NCBI RefSeq assembly: GCF_964340395.1 | Contig: NC_135564.1 | Span: 9,762,861-9,826,860 of the forward strand | From: Glandiceps talaboti | Lineage: Eukaryota > Hemichordata > Enteropneusta > Spengelidae | Direction of reading: 5' to 3' | DNA length: 64,000 nucleotides | In this document: piece by piece, positions 58,301-64,000 of the stretch | Position numbering within the stretch: position 1 is the stretch's first letter | How the letters are laid out: the number at the start of each line of letters is the position of its first letter | Position numbers and translations under genes: made by a program | The notes under the pieces: generated by a model | What the model saw: the letters and a program-made list of their open reading frames with translations, nothing else | Databases searched by the model: none | What the model was told of the DNA's origin: nothing

Positions 58301-59692
58301 TACTCGGGTTATTCAGAGGAGTTGGAAGATACCACTCAATATTTATGGGGGTGGCAGGTAATGCCCGAGTACTATAGTTTGGACCAAACCAAAGGCTACC
58401 GATACTATACAGGTGCATCCCTCGGTATAGATGGTGAGTACACTGGACTGTTTGCTGAGTACAGTGGTGGAGGTTACGTAGCTGACCTGACTAAGTCTTA
58501 TCACGATGCTTTGATTCTGGTACGGGATCTCCAAGAAGCTGCGTGGATTGATACCTATACTAGAGCTGTGTTTATGGAATGTGCACTCTTCAGTGTACAG
58601 ACCAGACTAGTATATGTTGTTACTCTATTAGCTGAGATGGCGCCAAGTGGTGATTTGGTTACGTCGGTGACATTGAAGCCATTGCGGTTGTACTTGGAGA
58701 AAGGTACAAGTAGCAGCAGTGAAATGATACTCGTTTGTACCTTCACCTTTCTGGTTCTGGTTCTGGTGTACTTAGAATCAAGAATTCTGTTTAAGGAGGG
58801 TCACACCTATTTCTTAACTTTCACCCACGCAGTAGACATACTGAGTATTATCGTAGCACTTGTGGCAATTGGAGTGTATTTCATCCACAGTATGACACTT
58901 TCAGCATTATTGTCTCAATCATATGATTTCTTTGCACTTCGAAATGTGGCACAAATGCAGGAAAATTATCATGTTGCCCTTGCTATTTTGGTATTCTGTG
59001 CATCACTGAAACTACTCAATGCACTGACACCTGTAAAGTACATGTCACTACTTCTGTCAGTCTGGAAAACAACCATGAAACAGATCATGAAATCGATACC
59101 AATGGTTTTGTTTGTTTTCGTCAATTTTCTCCACGTTGGGTTTCTGCTCTATAGTGGCCAGTATATAGAATTTCACAGTGTAAGCTCAACAGTTCAAACT
59201 CTACTGTTTTACCCACTAAGTGGTTCACGGCAGATCAACCCTCAAGAAATGTCCTATGCATTGTCATGTTTCTTCATTTCATACTTAATCGTTCTTGGAC
59301 TCATGATCGCACTAGTTTTCTACGCTGTAACTCTTCATACATTCAGATCAGCCAAACTACTGCACATGTTGAGAGATTTCACAGAATCGGGGAAAATTTC
59401 TGCCACTTTGAAAAAGTACATTAAGAAATTGTACTGGAGAGGAAGAGTTGAGAGGCTGAGACGAAGAATGGAGAAACAAGCAAGAAAGATGAGGCAGAGA
59501 CGAAATCGTCTGATTATGCCCTCATCACGACCAGCATTGCAAAGACTAGAAGACCATGTAGATAGAATGCTGAGACAAACCGTTCAAGAAAATAGACTAC
59601 TCTTTGAAGACAAAGTTGCTTTGAAAGAGGAGATTGAAAGGCAGCTATTTCAAGAAATCTCAGATGAAGAAGACTCGTTACTATCAATATAA
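27442..59692 (+). CDS. PKD1: Polycystin-1-like receptor/channel, 26 exons, 4465 residues
   Basis: Exons: 27442-27517, 29693-30010, 30651-30887, 31303-31440, 31596-31777, 31940-34250, 34793-34936, 35542-35673, 36616-39799, 40093-40259, 41083-41301, 42253-42473, 42820-43050, 44622-44741, 45427-45538, 46272-46445, 47439-47530, 48450-48689, 49506-49599, 50981-51501, 51825-52058, 52701-52799, 53413-53597, 54263-56645, 57570-57714, 58254-59692. The lengths sum to 13398, a multiple of three, with no internal stop and matching phase at every junction. Domain order: signal peptide 1-23, WSC 29-120, PKD-like repeats 131-256, novel module 257-600, about 14 PKD repeats to 2235, REJ/GAIN 2236-2950, GPS 2955-2990, TM1 3018-3040, PLAT 3060-3175, TM2-TM6, TOP domain 3907-4140, TM7-TM11 4144-4346, coiled coil 4375-4455. 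Polycystin-1 acts with polycystin-2 at cilia and the plasma membrane as a receptor-channel complex. Length is close to human PC1 (~4300), but LRR, C-type lectin and LDL-A modules are absent. The symbol denotes family; orthology against PKD1L1-3 is not proven. Confidence 0.92.
28140..28622. mobile_element. Foldback element in intron 1
   Basis: CTGCAACAATTTTAGTGTTT then GCTGTGATTTTGAGGG at 28145 is mirrored by CCTCAAAAATCACAGCAAAC then ACTACAATTATTGCAG near 28575-28610, with further matching inner segments (GGAAGCAAACGCTACA against TGTAGCGTTTGCTTCC). Flanking ATCTAG occurs on both sides, a possible target duplication. Confidence 0.65.
28849..28936. repeat. (TA)n array
   Basis: A pure AT dinucleotide run of ~44 units inside intron 1. 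Confidence 0.95.
28960..29650. repeat. Repeat family D, two opposed copies
   Basis: The minus-oriented copy (28960-29215) and plus-oriented copy (29340-29650) share GGTTTCAGTTACCCGACCCC then CACCTAGTTTTTCAC, TTCTTCCAATCTGTAATGGC and CAGTAACACAGAGACC. A third, plus-oriented copy is in intron 8 at 35765-36115. The pair forms a ~690-bp imperfect palindrome. Confidence 0.75.
29693..30010 (+). CDS. PKD1: Polycystin-like exon 2: WSC domain
   Basis: Encodes [52 protein letters not shown] and [11 protein letters not shown]. The Cys spacing and the C-x-C / CGG-x-x-x-x-S-x-Y pattern are those of a WSC carbohydrate-binding domain, as found in vertebrate polycystin-1. The acceptor is TTTGCTACAG and the donor CCAG|GTAAAG. 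Phase 1 at both ends makes it a shufflable 1-1 module. Confidence 0.9.
30651..31440 (+). CDS. PKD1: Polycystin-like exons 3-4: two PKD-like repeats
   Basis: Exon 3 (30651-30887) carries [12 protein letters not shown] ... [20 protein letters not shown], a PKD Ig-like fold with the WDFGDG-type motif. Exon 4 (31303-31440) carries [15 protein letters not shown] and ends before the usual second half, so this repeat is shortened or continues into exon 5. All junctions are phase 1. Confidence 0.85.
31010..31270. repeat. MITE family A copy in intron 3
   Basis: TTGCAACATTTTGTCTAAAT then GAAACGAG is mirrored by TTTCATTTAGACAAAATGTA then GCAAG. The centre is GCAGACATCAAAACATTGGT. Confidence 0.7.
31596..32845 (+). 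CDS. PKD1: Polycystin-like exon 5 and first part of exon 6: novel extracellular module
   Basis: Exon 5 encodes [20 protein letters not shown] ... [20 protein letters not shown] then RP, a beta-sandwich-looking segment. It continues into a Cys-rich stretch ([15 protein letters not shown], then [16 protein letters not shown]). Then comes a segment with [20 protein letters not shown] then [11 protein letters not shown]. It occupies the place of the C-type lectin and LDL-A modules in vertebrate polycystin-1, but I see no lectin signature. Function unknown; extracellular ligand binding is inference only. Confidence 0.75.
31940..34250 (+). CDS. PKD1: Polycystin-like exon 6: Cys-rich segment and PKD repeats
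   Basis: A 770-codon exon. PKD cores [32 protein letters not shown] and FDWGDG occur at residues ~728, 811, 895, 979 and 1062, a regular ~84-residue period. An earlier degenerate repeat has LIWTFPRN at ~620. N-glycosylation sequons are abundant. Donor ACAG|GTAAGT, phase 1. Confidence 0.9.
34793..35673 (+). CDS. PKD1: Polycystin-like exons 7-8: PKD repeat halves
   Basis: Exon 7 (34793-34936) gives the C-terminal half of a PKD repeat ([20 protein letters not shown]). Exon 8 (35542-35673) gives the N-terminal half of the next ([15 protein letters not shown] ... [10 protein letters not shown]). Both are phase 1-1. The surrounding introns hold repeat family D and AT-rich sequence. Confidence 0.85.
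35765..36115 (+). repeat. Repeat family D copy in intron 8
   Basis: GGTTCCGGTTACCCAACCCC then ACCTAGTTTTTCACTG, TTCTTCCTGTCTGTAATGGC, CTACCTACCCCATCTACTCT and AAAATTGAGTGTAATTGGAA match the copies in intron 1 in order. Confidence 0.75.
36616..39799 (+). CDS. PKD1: Polycystin-like exon 9: PKD repeat array and start of REJ
   Basis: A very large exon (3184 nt, ~1061 codons). PKD cores include [48 protein letters not shown] and YTWLYRDGT; several lack the canonical Gly-Asp-Gly. From ~residue 1950 the pattern shifts to the REJ N-terminus ([18 protein letters not shown], then FHWFCRL ... [10 protein letters not shown]) and ends at IPQILHIR. Large uninterrupted PKD exons also occur in vertebrate PKD1 (exon 15). 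Confidence 0.9.
40093..42473 (+). CDS. PKD1: Polycystin-like exons 10-12: REJ module
   Basis: Exon 10 (40093-40259): [17 protein letters not shown] then ECINCG ... YKWSL, a canonical REJ motif. Exon 11 (41083-41301): [20 protein letters not shown] then TKYTVSCQ, the hallmark P-P-x-x-G-x-C-x-V-x-P motif. Exon 12 (42253-42473): [11 protein letters not shown] ... [16 protein letters not shown]. The REJ (receptor for egg jelly) region is shared by polycystin-1, PKDREJ and sea urchin REJ proteins. Phases are 2, 1, 1 and 0. Confidence 0.9.
40491..40702 (+). repeat. 106-bp tandem duplication in intron 10
   Basis: The unit starting AGTGAATTTCTTTTAAATCT occurs at 40491 and 40597 with only two or three differences, so it is a recent direct duplication. 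Confidence 0.9.
41449..41678. mobile_element. MITE family B, complete copy, TTAA-bounded
   Basis: Starts TTAAAGGGGAACATCACTCC and ends GAGTGGCATTCCCCTTTAA. The arms (~95 bp) are imperfect complements (CATCATGATTTTACACCTAC against GTAGGTGATGTAAAATCATG). 230 bp, non-coding, in intron 11. Confidence 0.8.
42540..42780. repeat. MITE family B-related copy in intron 12
   Basis: The right arm (GATGTAAAATCATGAAATGA, CTGGAGTGGTGTTCC) is clear. The left arm is replaced by sequence with CATGAATATTCATTG also seen, inverted, in the copy at 46550. Confidence 0.6.
42820..49599 (+). CDS. PKD1: Polycystin-like exons 13-19: REJ C-terminal / GAIN-like region
   Basis: Exons 42820-43050, 44622-44741, 45427-45538, 46272-46445, 47439-47530, 48450-48689 and 49506-49599, phases 0,0,0,1,1,0,0 in and 1 out. 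They encode a helical segment ([52 protein letters not shown]) and then a beta-rich part ([33 protein letters not shown]). This helical-then-beta order is what a GAIN domain shows before the GPS. The exon 15 donor (AG|GTCAGA) departs from the usual GTAAGT. Confidence 0.8.
43060..44600 (+). other. Intron 13; possible old element remnant
   Basis: A 1.57-kb intron. Around 43135-43640 the base composition and short frames look coding-like ([20 protein letters not shown]; then ALEDPVI, a stop, and [18 protein letters not shown]). I cannot match it to a family. It is probably a dead transposon fragment. Confidence 0.3.
45117..45238. repeat. (GT)n array in intron 14
   Basis: GT/TCTGTG dinucleotide array ~190 bp before exon 15. 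Confidence 0.9.
45372..45397. repeat. 26-base poly-C tract just upstream of exon 15
   Basis: An uninterrupted C run 29 bp before the exon 15 acceptor, so it lies where the polypyrimidine tract would be. Confidence 0.9.
46550..46976. mobile_element. Composite MITE (family B left end, family C right end) in intron 16
   Basis: Begins TTAAAGGGGAACACCACTCC (family B terminus) and ends GGAAGCCATGATAAAATTGT ... CAATCCTCATCCATATGGCC then ACTCTAA (family C terminus). Each end fits a different family, suggesting a chimaera or two adjacent partial copies. Confidence 0.6.
47040..47385. repeat. Repeat family E copy with TATATA-rich core
   Basis: GGCTCAAGGACTAGTACGCA then TGTGTGTC, GATGCATTGCAGCGCAATGA, GTGCATTCTGCATGCGGAGG and GCCTAGTTATGATATTTCTG. 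A second copy begins at 49625 in intron 19. The TATATA-rich core (47158-47277) shows local tandem expansion. Confidence 0.6.
48322..48470 (+). repeat. Triplicated 3' splice site in front of exon 18
   Basis: ACATTCCAGATTCATAATAT, ACATTCCAGAGTCATAATAT and ATTTTCCAGAGTCGTAACAT place AG acceptors at 48325, 48389 and 48449 (spacings 64 and 60). Each is followed by exon-like sequence (the true exon starts AGTCGTAACATCACC). The last is used, since only it keeps the frame open. Confidence 0.8.
49115..49480. repeat. GT-rich and GTAT/GTAG arrays in intron 18
   Basis: Two (GT)n blocks (49115-49158 and 49309-49346) and then (GTAT)n/(GTAG)n, ending ~25 bp before the exon 19 acceptor. Confidence 0.85.
49620..50440. 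repeat. Repeat family E copy in intron 19, interrupted
   Basis: GGCTCAATGACTAGTACGCA, GGATGCATTGCGGTGCAGTG and GTGCATTCTCCACGCG (to ~49760), then, after ~600 bp of unrelated sequence, GCAGCCGATCACA and GCCTAGTTATGATATTATCA (to ~50440). This looks like one copy opened by a later insertion. Confidence 0.5.
50480..50835. mobile_element. MITE family A, near-complete copy in intron 19
   Basis: CATTTCATGTTATTGTTAGT then GTTAACTGGCTCTGTTTGAT opens it; the second arm has TGCAGTTTGTTATTGGTTTC then TGCATGG and ATCAAACAGAGTCAGT. The centre is GCAGACATCAAAACATTATC. 355 bp, arms ~150 bp. Confidence 0.75.
50981..52058 (+). CDS. PKD1: Polycystin-like exons 20-21: GPS and first transmembrane helix
   Basis: Exon 20 (50981-51501) ends in [17 protein letters not shown]. 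Exon 21 (51825-52058) continues [20 protein letters not shown] then G. Together they give a complete GPS motif with four Cys, two Trp and the H-L-T autoproteolysis site (cleavage expected between Leu2988 and Thr2989). The preceding region has [22 protein letters not shown]1 is [20 protein letters not shown]. The acceptor of exon 21 follows a (GTACT)n array. Confidence 0.92.
51640..51768. repeat. (GTACT)n pentanucleotide array in intron 20
   Basis: About 25 units of TACTG with occasional TACAC, filling much of the 323-bp intron just before the GPS exon. Confidence 0.95.
52579..52668 (+). repeat. ~49-bp tandem duplication in intron 21
   Basis: ATTTGTTTGTACACAACTAA then GTACAAG is followed 49-50 bp later by ATTTGTTTGTACACAACCAA then GTACAAG, just before exon 22. 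Confidence 0.8.
52701..53597 (+). CDS. PKD1: Polycystin-like exons 22-23: PLAT domain
   Basis: Exon 22 (52701-52799): [20 protein letters not shown]. Exon 23 (53413-53597): [20 protein letters not shown] ... [20 protein letters not shown] then [10 protein letters not shown]. Followed in exon 24 by [20 protein letters not shown] then W. This is a complete PLAT/LH2 beta-sandwich, which in polycystins lies on the cytoplasmic side after TM1 and binds phosphoinositides and serine phospholipids. The exon 23 donor is TTG|GTAAGT, phase 2. Confidence 0.92.
53598..54190 (+). repeat. 28-bp minisatellite that begins at the exon 23 splice donor and repeats it
   Basis: The unit begins GTAAGTCTGGTCTATATTCT then TGGTGTTT. 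GTAAG (once GTAAA) recurs in exact 28-bp register at 53598, 53626, 53654, 53682 and so on to 54074 (18 positions), then irregularly at 54092, 54120, 54134 and 54150. The first GTAAGT is the real donor of exon 23. Units end TTTG or TTGG, the latter reproducing the exonic TTG before the donor. Confidence 0.95.
54263..56645 (+). CDS. PKD1: Polycystin-like exon 24: TM2-TM6 with giant His/Arg/Ser-rich loop
   Basis: A 2383-nt exon. TM2 [18 protein letters not shown] (~3225), TM3 [20 protein letters not shown] (~3265), a low-complexity loop (~3375-3714), TM4 [20 protein letters not shown] (~3758), TM5 [15 protein letters not shown] ... [10 protein letters not shown] (~3790), TM6 [17 protein letters not shown] (~3889). 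The exon ends FEKAG-like at AAAAG followed by GCAAGT, a GC donor, in phase 0. Reading through the donor meets a stop after ASIFY. Confidence 0.9.
54955..55985 (+). CDS. PKD1: His/Arg/Ser-rich low-complexity insert in the TM3-TM4 loop
   Basis: About 340 residues made mostly of His, Arg, Ser, Lys and Asp, with words such as [54 protein letters not shown] and [19 protein letters not shown]. It is cytoplasmic by topology. RS-type dipeptides resemble SR-protein domains and are potential SRPK/CK2 targets; His runs could bind metal. Function is unknown. The long frames in other registers here are by-products of the CAT/CGA-rich DNA. Confidence 0.9.
56646..57569 (+). other. Intron 24 with GC-AG splice sites
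   Basis: Donor AAAAG|GCAAGT, acceptor TGTGCATAG. No GT donor nearby keeps the frame, and the join gives [16 protein letters not shown], as polycystins require. GC-AG is a minor class of U2 intron, usually with a near-perfect donor like this one. Confidence 0.8.
57570..59692 (+). CDS. PKD1: Polycystin-like exons 25-26: TOP domain, channel helices and coiled-coil tail
   Basis: Exon 25 (57570-57714) encodes [18 protein letters not shown] ... [15 protein letters not shown], the conserved opening of the polycystin (TOP) domain. Exon 26 (58254-59692) adds the rest ([34 protein letters not shown]), then helices [75 protein letters not shown] and [20 protein letters not shown]. The pore-loop position reads [15 protein letters not shown], without the L-G-D filter of polycystin-2. 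The tail ([20 protein letters not shown], then [20 protein letters not shown]) is a basic coiled coil as in PC1. Stop TAA 59690-59692. Confidence 0.92.
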
Positions 59693-60940
59693 GCTTTGTA
59701 ATTTCACCAGTGACAGTGCTGAATCAGTATCCTGCAGGTGTGACCAAGAACATTTTATATATACAAAAGTCATGTACTGCCCATTTCATATTAGTGTTCT
59801 CTGGCTCTGTTTGATACAACCGCACAGAAATCAATAACAAACTGCACATGCTACGCTTTGAGATAGTAAGATGAAAAGAATATATTTTCTTGAGACATTT
59901 TGTTGAAATGCAGACACAGATAGAGACATCAAAACATTGATGCCTGCATTTCTGTGTCTGTATGTACATTGTAGTTACAGTACGTTTATATGGTTAATTT
60001 CATCTAGACAAAATGTAGCAAGAAATTGCCATCTTGCTAATTTGAAATGTAGAATGTGCAGTTTCTCATTGGTTTTTGCATGTTTGCATCAAACAGAGCC
60101 AGTGAACACTAACATGAAATGGGCTCTAGTTAGGCTCATTGTAATGGACAATAAACCATCTTGCAGTCATTTTTTGATAAGTGTCACTAAAGGACCCAAG
60201 ATGAGGAAAAAATGAGAGCTAAAATCACATGGCAGGACATGAAACTGTCAACAGAACGTGGCTATATTAACAATTCTCAGGTTCCTGAAAATTACTTGAT
60301 CTGAAATAAAGTTATCAAAAATCTTTTGAGAATTTGACAAACTTTTGTCATGAAAGACTGGGAAATGATGATTTTTCAAAGATGGCTGTTGTACTCGACT
60401 ATTGTGGTCCTCGCTACTAAAAGATGCTTCTGAACAGCACTCCAAGTGGCCAAACTATGTAATCTTTTGTCTTTCTAGTAACCTGACTTTGTGGCATTAA
60501 GTCATGGTGGTATTGGCCAAGTAGAATACATACTTAAATATGTAACGAAATTACTCGCAGCAGTGTATTATGTTCCAAATGTTGTGCAAGAACTTTCTAA
60601 GAATTTCTAATTTTCAAAGAATTTTTTGTGGCTAAAATGTCTTTTAATGAATTTTGAAATTCAGTTACAATAAATGAAGTTATCAAAGTAACGTTGCATG
60701 ATGTAAAATTTTGTAATTGTGAATTTAAAAATTAAGTTGCACCTATTAGATACAAGCAACTTAATAGCTTTCAGTTCAGTTGGGTTTTAGATTTTAAGCG
60801 TGTGAATTATCACAAATGACTAGTTTTGATACCTTAAGAACTTTTGACAAGATAAGATAATTTTGAAGATGGTTGTTCAGTTTTACTTGGTGCACACTTG
60901 TTTATCATTAAGTTGAATTGGACTTTTATGAGGAAATAAA
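59693..60940 (+). terminator. Candidate 3' UTR with polyadenylation signals
   Basis: AATAAA hexamers occur at 60150-60155, 60305-60310 and 60935-60940 after the stop codon. Which is used cannot be told. A MITE family A copy would lie inside the UTR. Confidence 0.4.
59775..60132. mobile_element. MITE family A, complete copy in the polycystin-like 3' flank
   Basis: Starts GCCCATTTCATATTAGTGTT then CTCTGGCTCTGTTTGATACA and ends TCAAACAGAGCCAGTGAACA then CTAACATGAAATGGGC. The outer 40 bp are nearly perfect complements. 358 bp, no coding capacity. This is the best-preserved copy in the window. Confidence 0.8.
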
Positions 60941-63140
60941 ATTTTGATAACATTTTTACAGAAATATAGTTTTAGTTTGTTTCTATGTCAGTGAGTCGAA
61001 ACCTAGGTTTCCACACAGTAGTATTTTTAGATGGCCATATAATTCTGCATACAAAAGTATTTTCGCAACAACACCTTTTCATGATTATTAGGGACAGCTA
61101 CACATTTACTGGTTTTCAAAGGAAATGCTGTTGAAAATGAGAGAGCAAGACTATCAAATCTAATGTGATACAGATACACAGATGTAAACCAGAATGTGTT
61201 TTATGGCTTTGACTTGTGACAATGGAAGATGACCTATCAGCAGCCAAAGGCAGATCTAAACTTAAACCAATAATTCTGACATGTTGATATAAGCTATCGA
61301 TGAATGTTGATGTGATTACACACACAGTAGGGTGGTGTCTCTGATTGCAACTTTTTCCTAAAGTGGCAGCACATTGAACTTCAGTTTAATAGTGTTTACA
61401 CTATCTTGACAACAGGGTGATTGTATCCACATAACCAAGGCATTACTATCACACCATTGAACTTTTGTGATCTACCACATACAACAACTATAGTTTTAGT
61501 TTTGTGTCTATCGTAGTTTGCTATGTTTCAAGTAGTAGTATGTGTAGCATGGCTTGGGAAAGAGTTCAGCTGTTACATTTTTCAATTTGGAAACAGACGT
61601 CGAAATGATATCAAAGTGGTGCATTTTTTAGAATCCAATATGGCAAATGAGAAAAACAAAAGATGTCAGTTTCCTTGAAAACAAGTATGAGGGTCAACCC
61701 CCAAATTCCTTTTTTTTATATTTCAAAAGAACAAGGAAAAAAGGTTTCAAAGTTAGGAGAGATTTTAACAACTTTGATTTTCCGGGAAATTGGTTTTTAA
61801 AGCACATTCCGGAATGGAAAGGGCACAGTGGTTTGTAGCAAGTTCAATCTCGGTTGTGAAGTTTTTTAAAGGTGAGAAACCAACTATTAAGTGTGCAAAC
61901 ACTTAATATCTTTTTTAAAAATATGAAATTACATGCGTTGACTGATAATAAAAACTTTATTACATGCATTAATAATTTGTATTCACAAAAAAATCAGTGA
62001 CAATAAAAAGGTATTTCAGTATTGTATTTTGATGACCAGCACTATTTGAATATACAATGTAATATATATACCCAAACTGTAAAATGCGTTGCTGTGAGCG
62101 TCCTTATCATCCCTCCCCTTACAACTGTAGACACACCGTAGGATAGCACAGTGGAAATCAAAGCAAAAGAATCCCACCTACTGTTGCCAACAGACGTCTG
62201 ATATATATACATACGTTGCTCACATATGTTAGTATGCAATCTCCTAATCATTAGGCCAAATACATAAACATTCACACATGTCTGAGGGCTATCTGTCGTC
62301 TTATCTGATTTGATCATGCACATTGCGTCTAATGTGGGTATGAACATGCAGTAACTGTAAATAAACTGAAATGGAGTGATATGATTGGATGCAACAATAT
62401 TTTGTTGCAGAATAGCAATCATACAATTCTCCTTCAGTCGTTTGTGGAGTGATAAGAGCGCCCTCAACGGCTGATCTTTCAGTTTATTTATACACCTAGA
62501 AATGCATCAAAAGTTCAATGTGTATCAACTACCATGTAAAATTGTCTTTGTTGGAACTCTACCCACATTACTTGATATACTATTGAAGTACTTTGCTTGA
62601 CTAGACATGTCTCTAGATAGGAATCCATTGTAGAAATCTTGGGCTGATAATTGTTTTCTTGTTGCCATTGTCACAGCTTTGAAACCAACCCAACCATTCT
62701 GGACAGAGGTGGAAAAATCACAAATTTAGAAATGATGATCGGGATAACGATATATATATGGTCTGATCATACAGTTTCAATGAGATGAGATATGAGGTTC
62801 AGTAAAACTGACAAGGTTTCATGTAAAGACAAAAACAAAGTGTGCACATACTGACCTCTCTCAACTGGAAAGTTTTCTTTGATACAACTGTGCTAACTCT
62901 TGTCTAGTATTAGAGTTGGCATAGTTACAGATCAGCATCATGGACAGTCTACCTAATGGATCTCAAGCGTTTTTATTCTGAATGTGATCATTGTGTGGTC
63001 TATTTGGTTACTGTAAAGTTGGATATTTGAATGTTTACAGATGCTATTGCAGTGATGTGCACGCTGCTACTGTTTACATCATTAACCAAACATATAGCAG
63101 TCACTTTTGACTGATTATTGTGTGTTACCTTTATGTATTT
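60133..63140. other. 3' flanking region, no gene supported
   Basis: AT-rich, with only short frames. The longest (141 codons, minus strand, 62467-62042) has no start context, domain or splice evidence and I do not call it. No repeat structure stands out. Confidence 0.4.
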
Positions 63141-63148
63141 ATCTTCTC

Positions 63149-63309
63149 ATAAAACCTTGCGGCCAGGCTTACAGAACTTAATATGTCATCTAAACCAAAC
63201 TGCATGCTCACCCTGTAAAGGCTGTAACATAAAACCTTGTGGCCAGTCTTACAGAACTTAATATCTCCTCTAAAGCAAACTGCAAGCTCACCCTGTAAAG
63301 GTTGTTAGT
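63149..63309 (+). repeat. 80-bp tandem duplication
   Basis: CATAAAACCTTGCGGCCAGG then CTTACAGAACTTAATATG ... CTCACCCTGTAAAGG is followed directly by a second copy starting CATAAAACCTTGTGGCCAGT, ~90% identical. Confidence 0.9.
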
Positions 63310-63769
63310 AGGTACAATGATTAACATTGTAAAGGCAAATATAAAGTTTAGACACTATCTATACCTGATTTGATACGTGATGGGAGGTATAGAAAGACAG
63401 ATTTATTTGCGCAATTGATATTATTGTTTGTAAGCCCTTACCTTACACCTGATGCAAAGGACTTTCAACTTTTTATTGAACACAATTTGGCCAGGTTGGG
63501 GATTGGTTACTGCTATGTGCAGACCTGAAATGATTAATTGTATTCAAATGAGTCAAATTGCTGACCAAGGTACATGTACATACATAGTACATGGATGATC
63601 TAACAAAATATTTCCAATGCTTTCCATGCAAGAAAAATGGTACCAAAGGACATTAACGTATCCAAATCAGGACATTTTCCAGTTCATAAGAGTCTTTTAG
63701 TTTGTTTTTTTCAATCTCTAAGGCTGTCTGTCAATCCAAAAGACTGTTGTCTATCTGTGAGGTGGTCTG

Positions 63770-63862
63770 GAGGTGGTCTGTCTGTCTGTATGTCTGTCTG
63801 TCTAACTCTGTGTATGTGTGTGTGTGTGTGTGTGTGTGTTATGTGTGTGTTATGTGTGTGTG
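63770..63862. repeat. (TCTG)n and (GT)n microsatellites
   Basis: Short TCTG units pass into TGTG/TATG repeats. The Cys-Val-rich frame here is a repeat artefact. Confidence 0.9.
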
Positions 63863-64000
63863 TACTTTGCATGATATGAATTTAGAAAACAAAAGTGAAA
63901 AACCACAAGATAGGTTGCCTCCATATTTGGTTGGGATACGACTTGGGTGTCTTTTTGTTGAAACGGACAAAAACACAATGTTTACATCATACATTTTGTT

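Noticed and set aside
62042-62467. 141-residue minus-strand frame downstream of the polycystin-like gene
   Set aside because: No recognisable domain, promoter or splice sites; consistent with a chance frame.

Overview
This is a eukaryotic, animal nuclear window. It is AT-rich and has spliced genes with canonical GT-AG introns, dense microsatellites, foldback MITE-like repeats and decayed non-LTR retrotransposons. The gene content (a polycystin-1-type protein, two GAL3ST-type sulfotransferases and a fasciclin-domain protein) fits an invertebrate metazoan. A non-vertebrate deuterostome such as a hemichordate or cephalochordate is my best guess, but the sequence alone does not prove it.

Layout. 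(1) 1-7.9 kb: the 5' part of a secreted fasciclin (FAS1) gene on the minus strand. Its exon 1 is at 7784-7604 and exon 2 at 641-424; it runs off the left edge. Its ~7 kb intron contains an opposite-strand dead gene (5.8-6.9 kb) interrupted by a 336-bp perfect-hairpin element, and an inverted pair of ~100-bp repeats (3.1 and 5.1 kb). (2) 8-15 kb: repeat-rich DNA with two LINE remnants, pentanucleotide arrays and nested inverted repeats. (3) 15-25.5 kb: two tandem copies of a block carrying an intact two-exon GAL3ST-like sulfotransferase gene (minus strand). Each copy carries a 20-bp-monomer minisatellite downstream and a MITE in its intron. Between them lie a LINE fragment, AT arrays with a decayed hammerhead-ribozyme-like motif, and a 5-unit ~114-bp tandem repeat. 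(4) 27.4-59.7 kb: one large plus-strand gene. I could thread 26 exons with consistent splice phase into a 4465-residue polycystin-1-like receptor/channel. (5) 59.7-64 kb: its 3' flank, with MITEs and simple repeats and no gene I can support.

Polycystin-like protein: signal peptide, WSC domain, two PKD-like repeats, an unusual module in the position of the lectin/LDL-A region, about 14 further PKD repeats, REJ, GAIN/GPS with the H-L-T cleavage site, TM1, PLAT, 11 membrane segments in total, a TOP/polycystin domain, and a C-terminal coiled coil. Its most unusual parts are a ~340-residue His/Arg/Ser-rich insert in the TM3-TM4 loop, a GC-AG intron, an 18-unit 28-bp minisatellite that begins at a 5' splice site and repeats that splice site in every unit, and a triplicated 3' splice site in front of exon 18.

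All coordinates come from reading the sequence by eye. Splice sites are inferred from consensus and phase continuity, not from transcripts.
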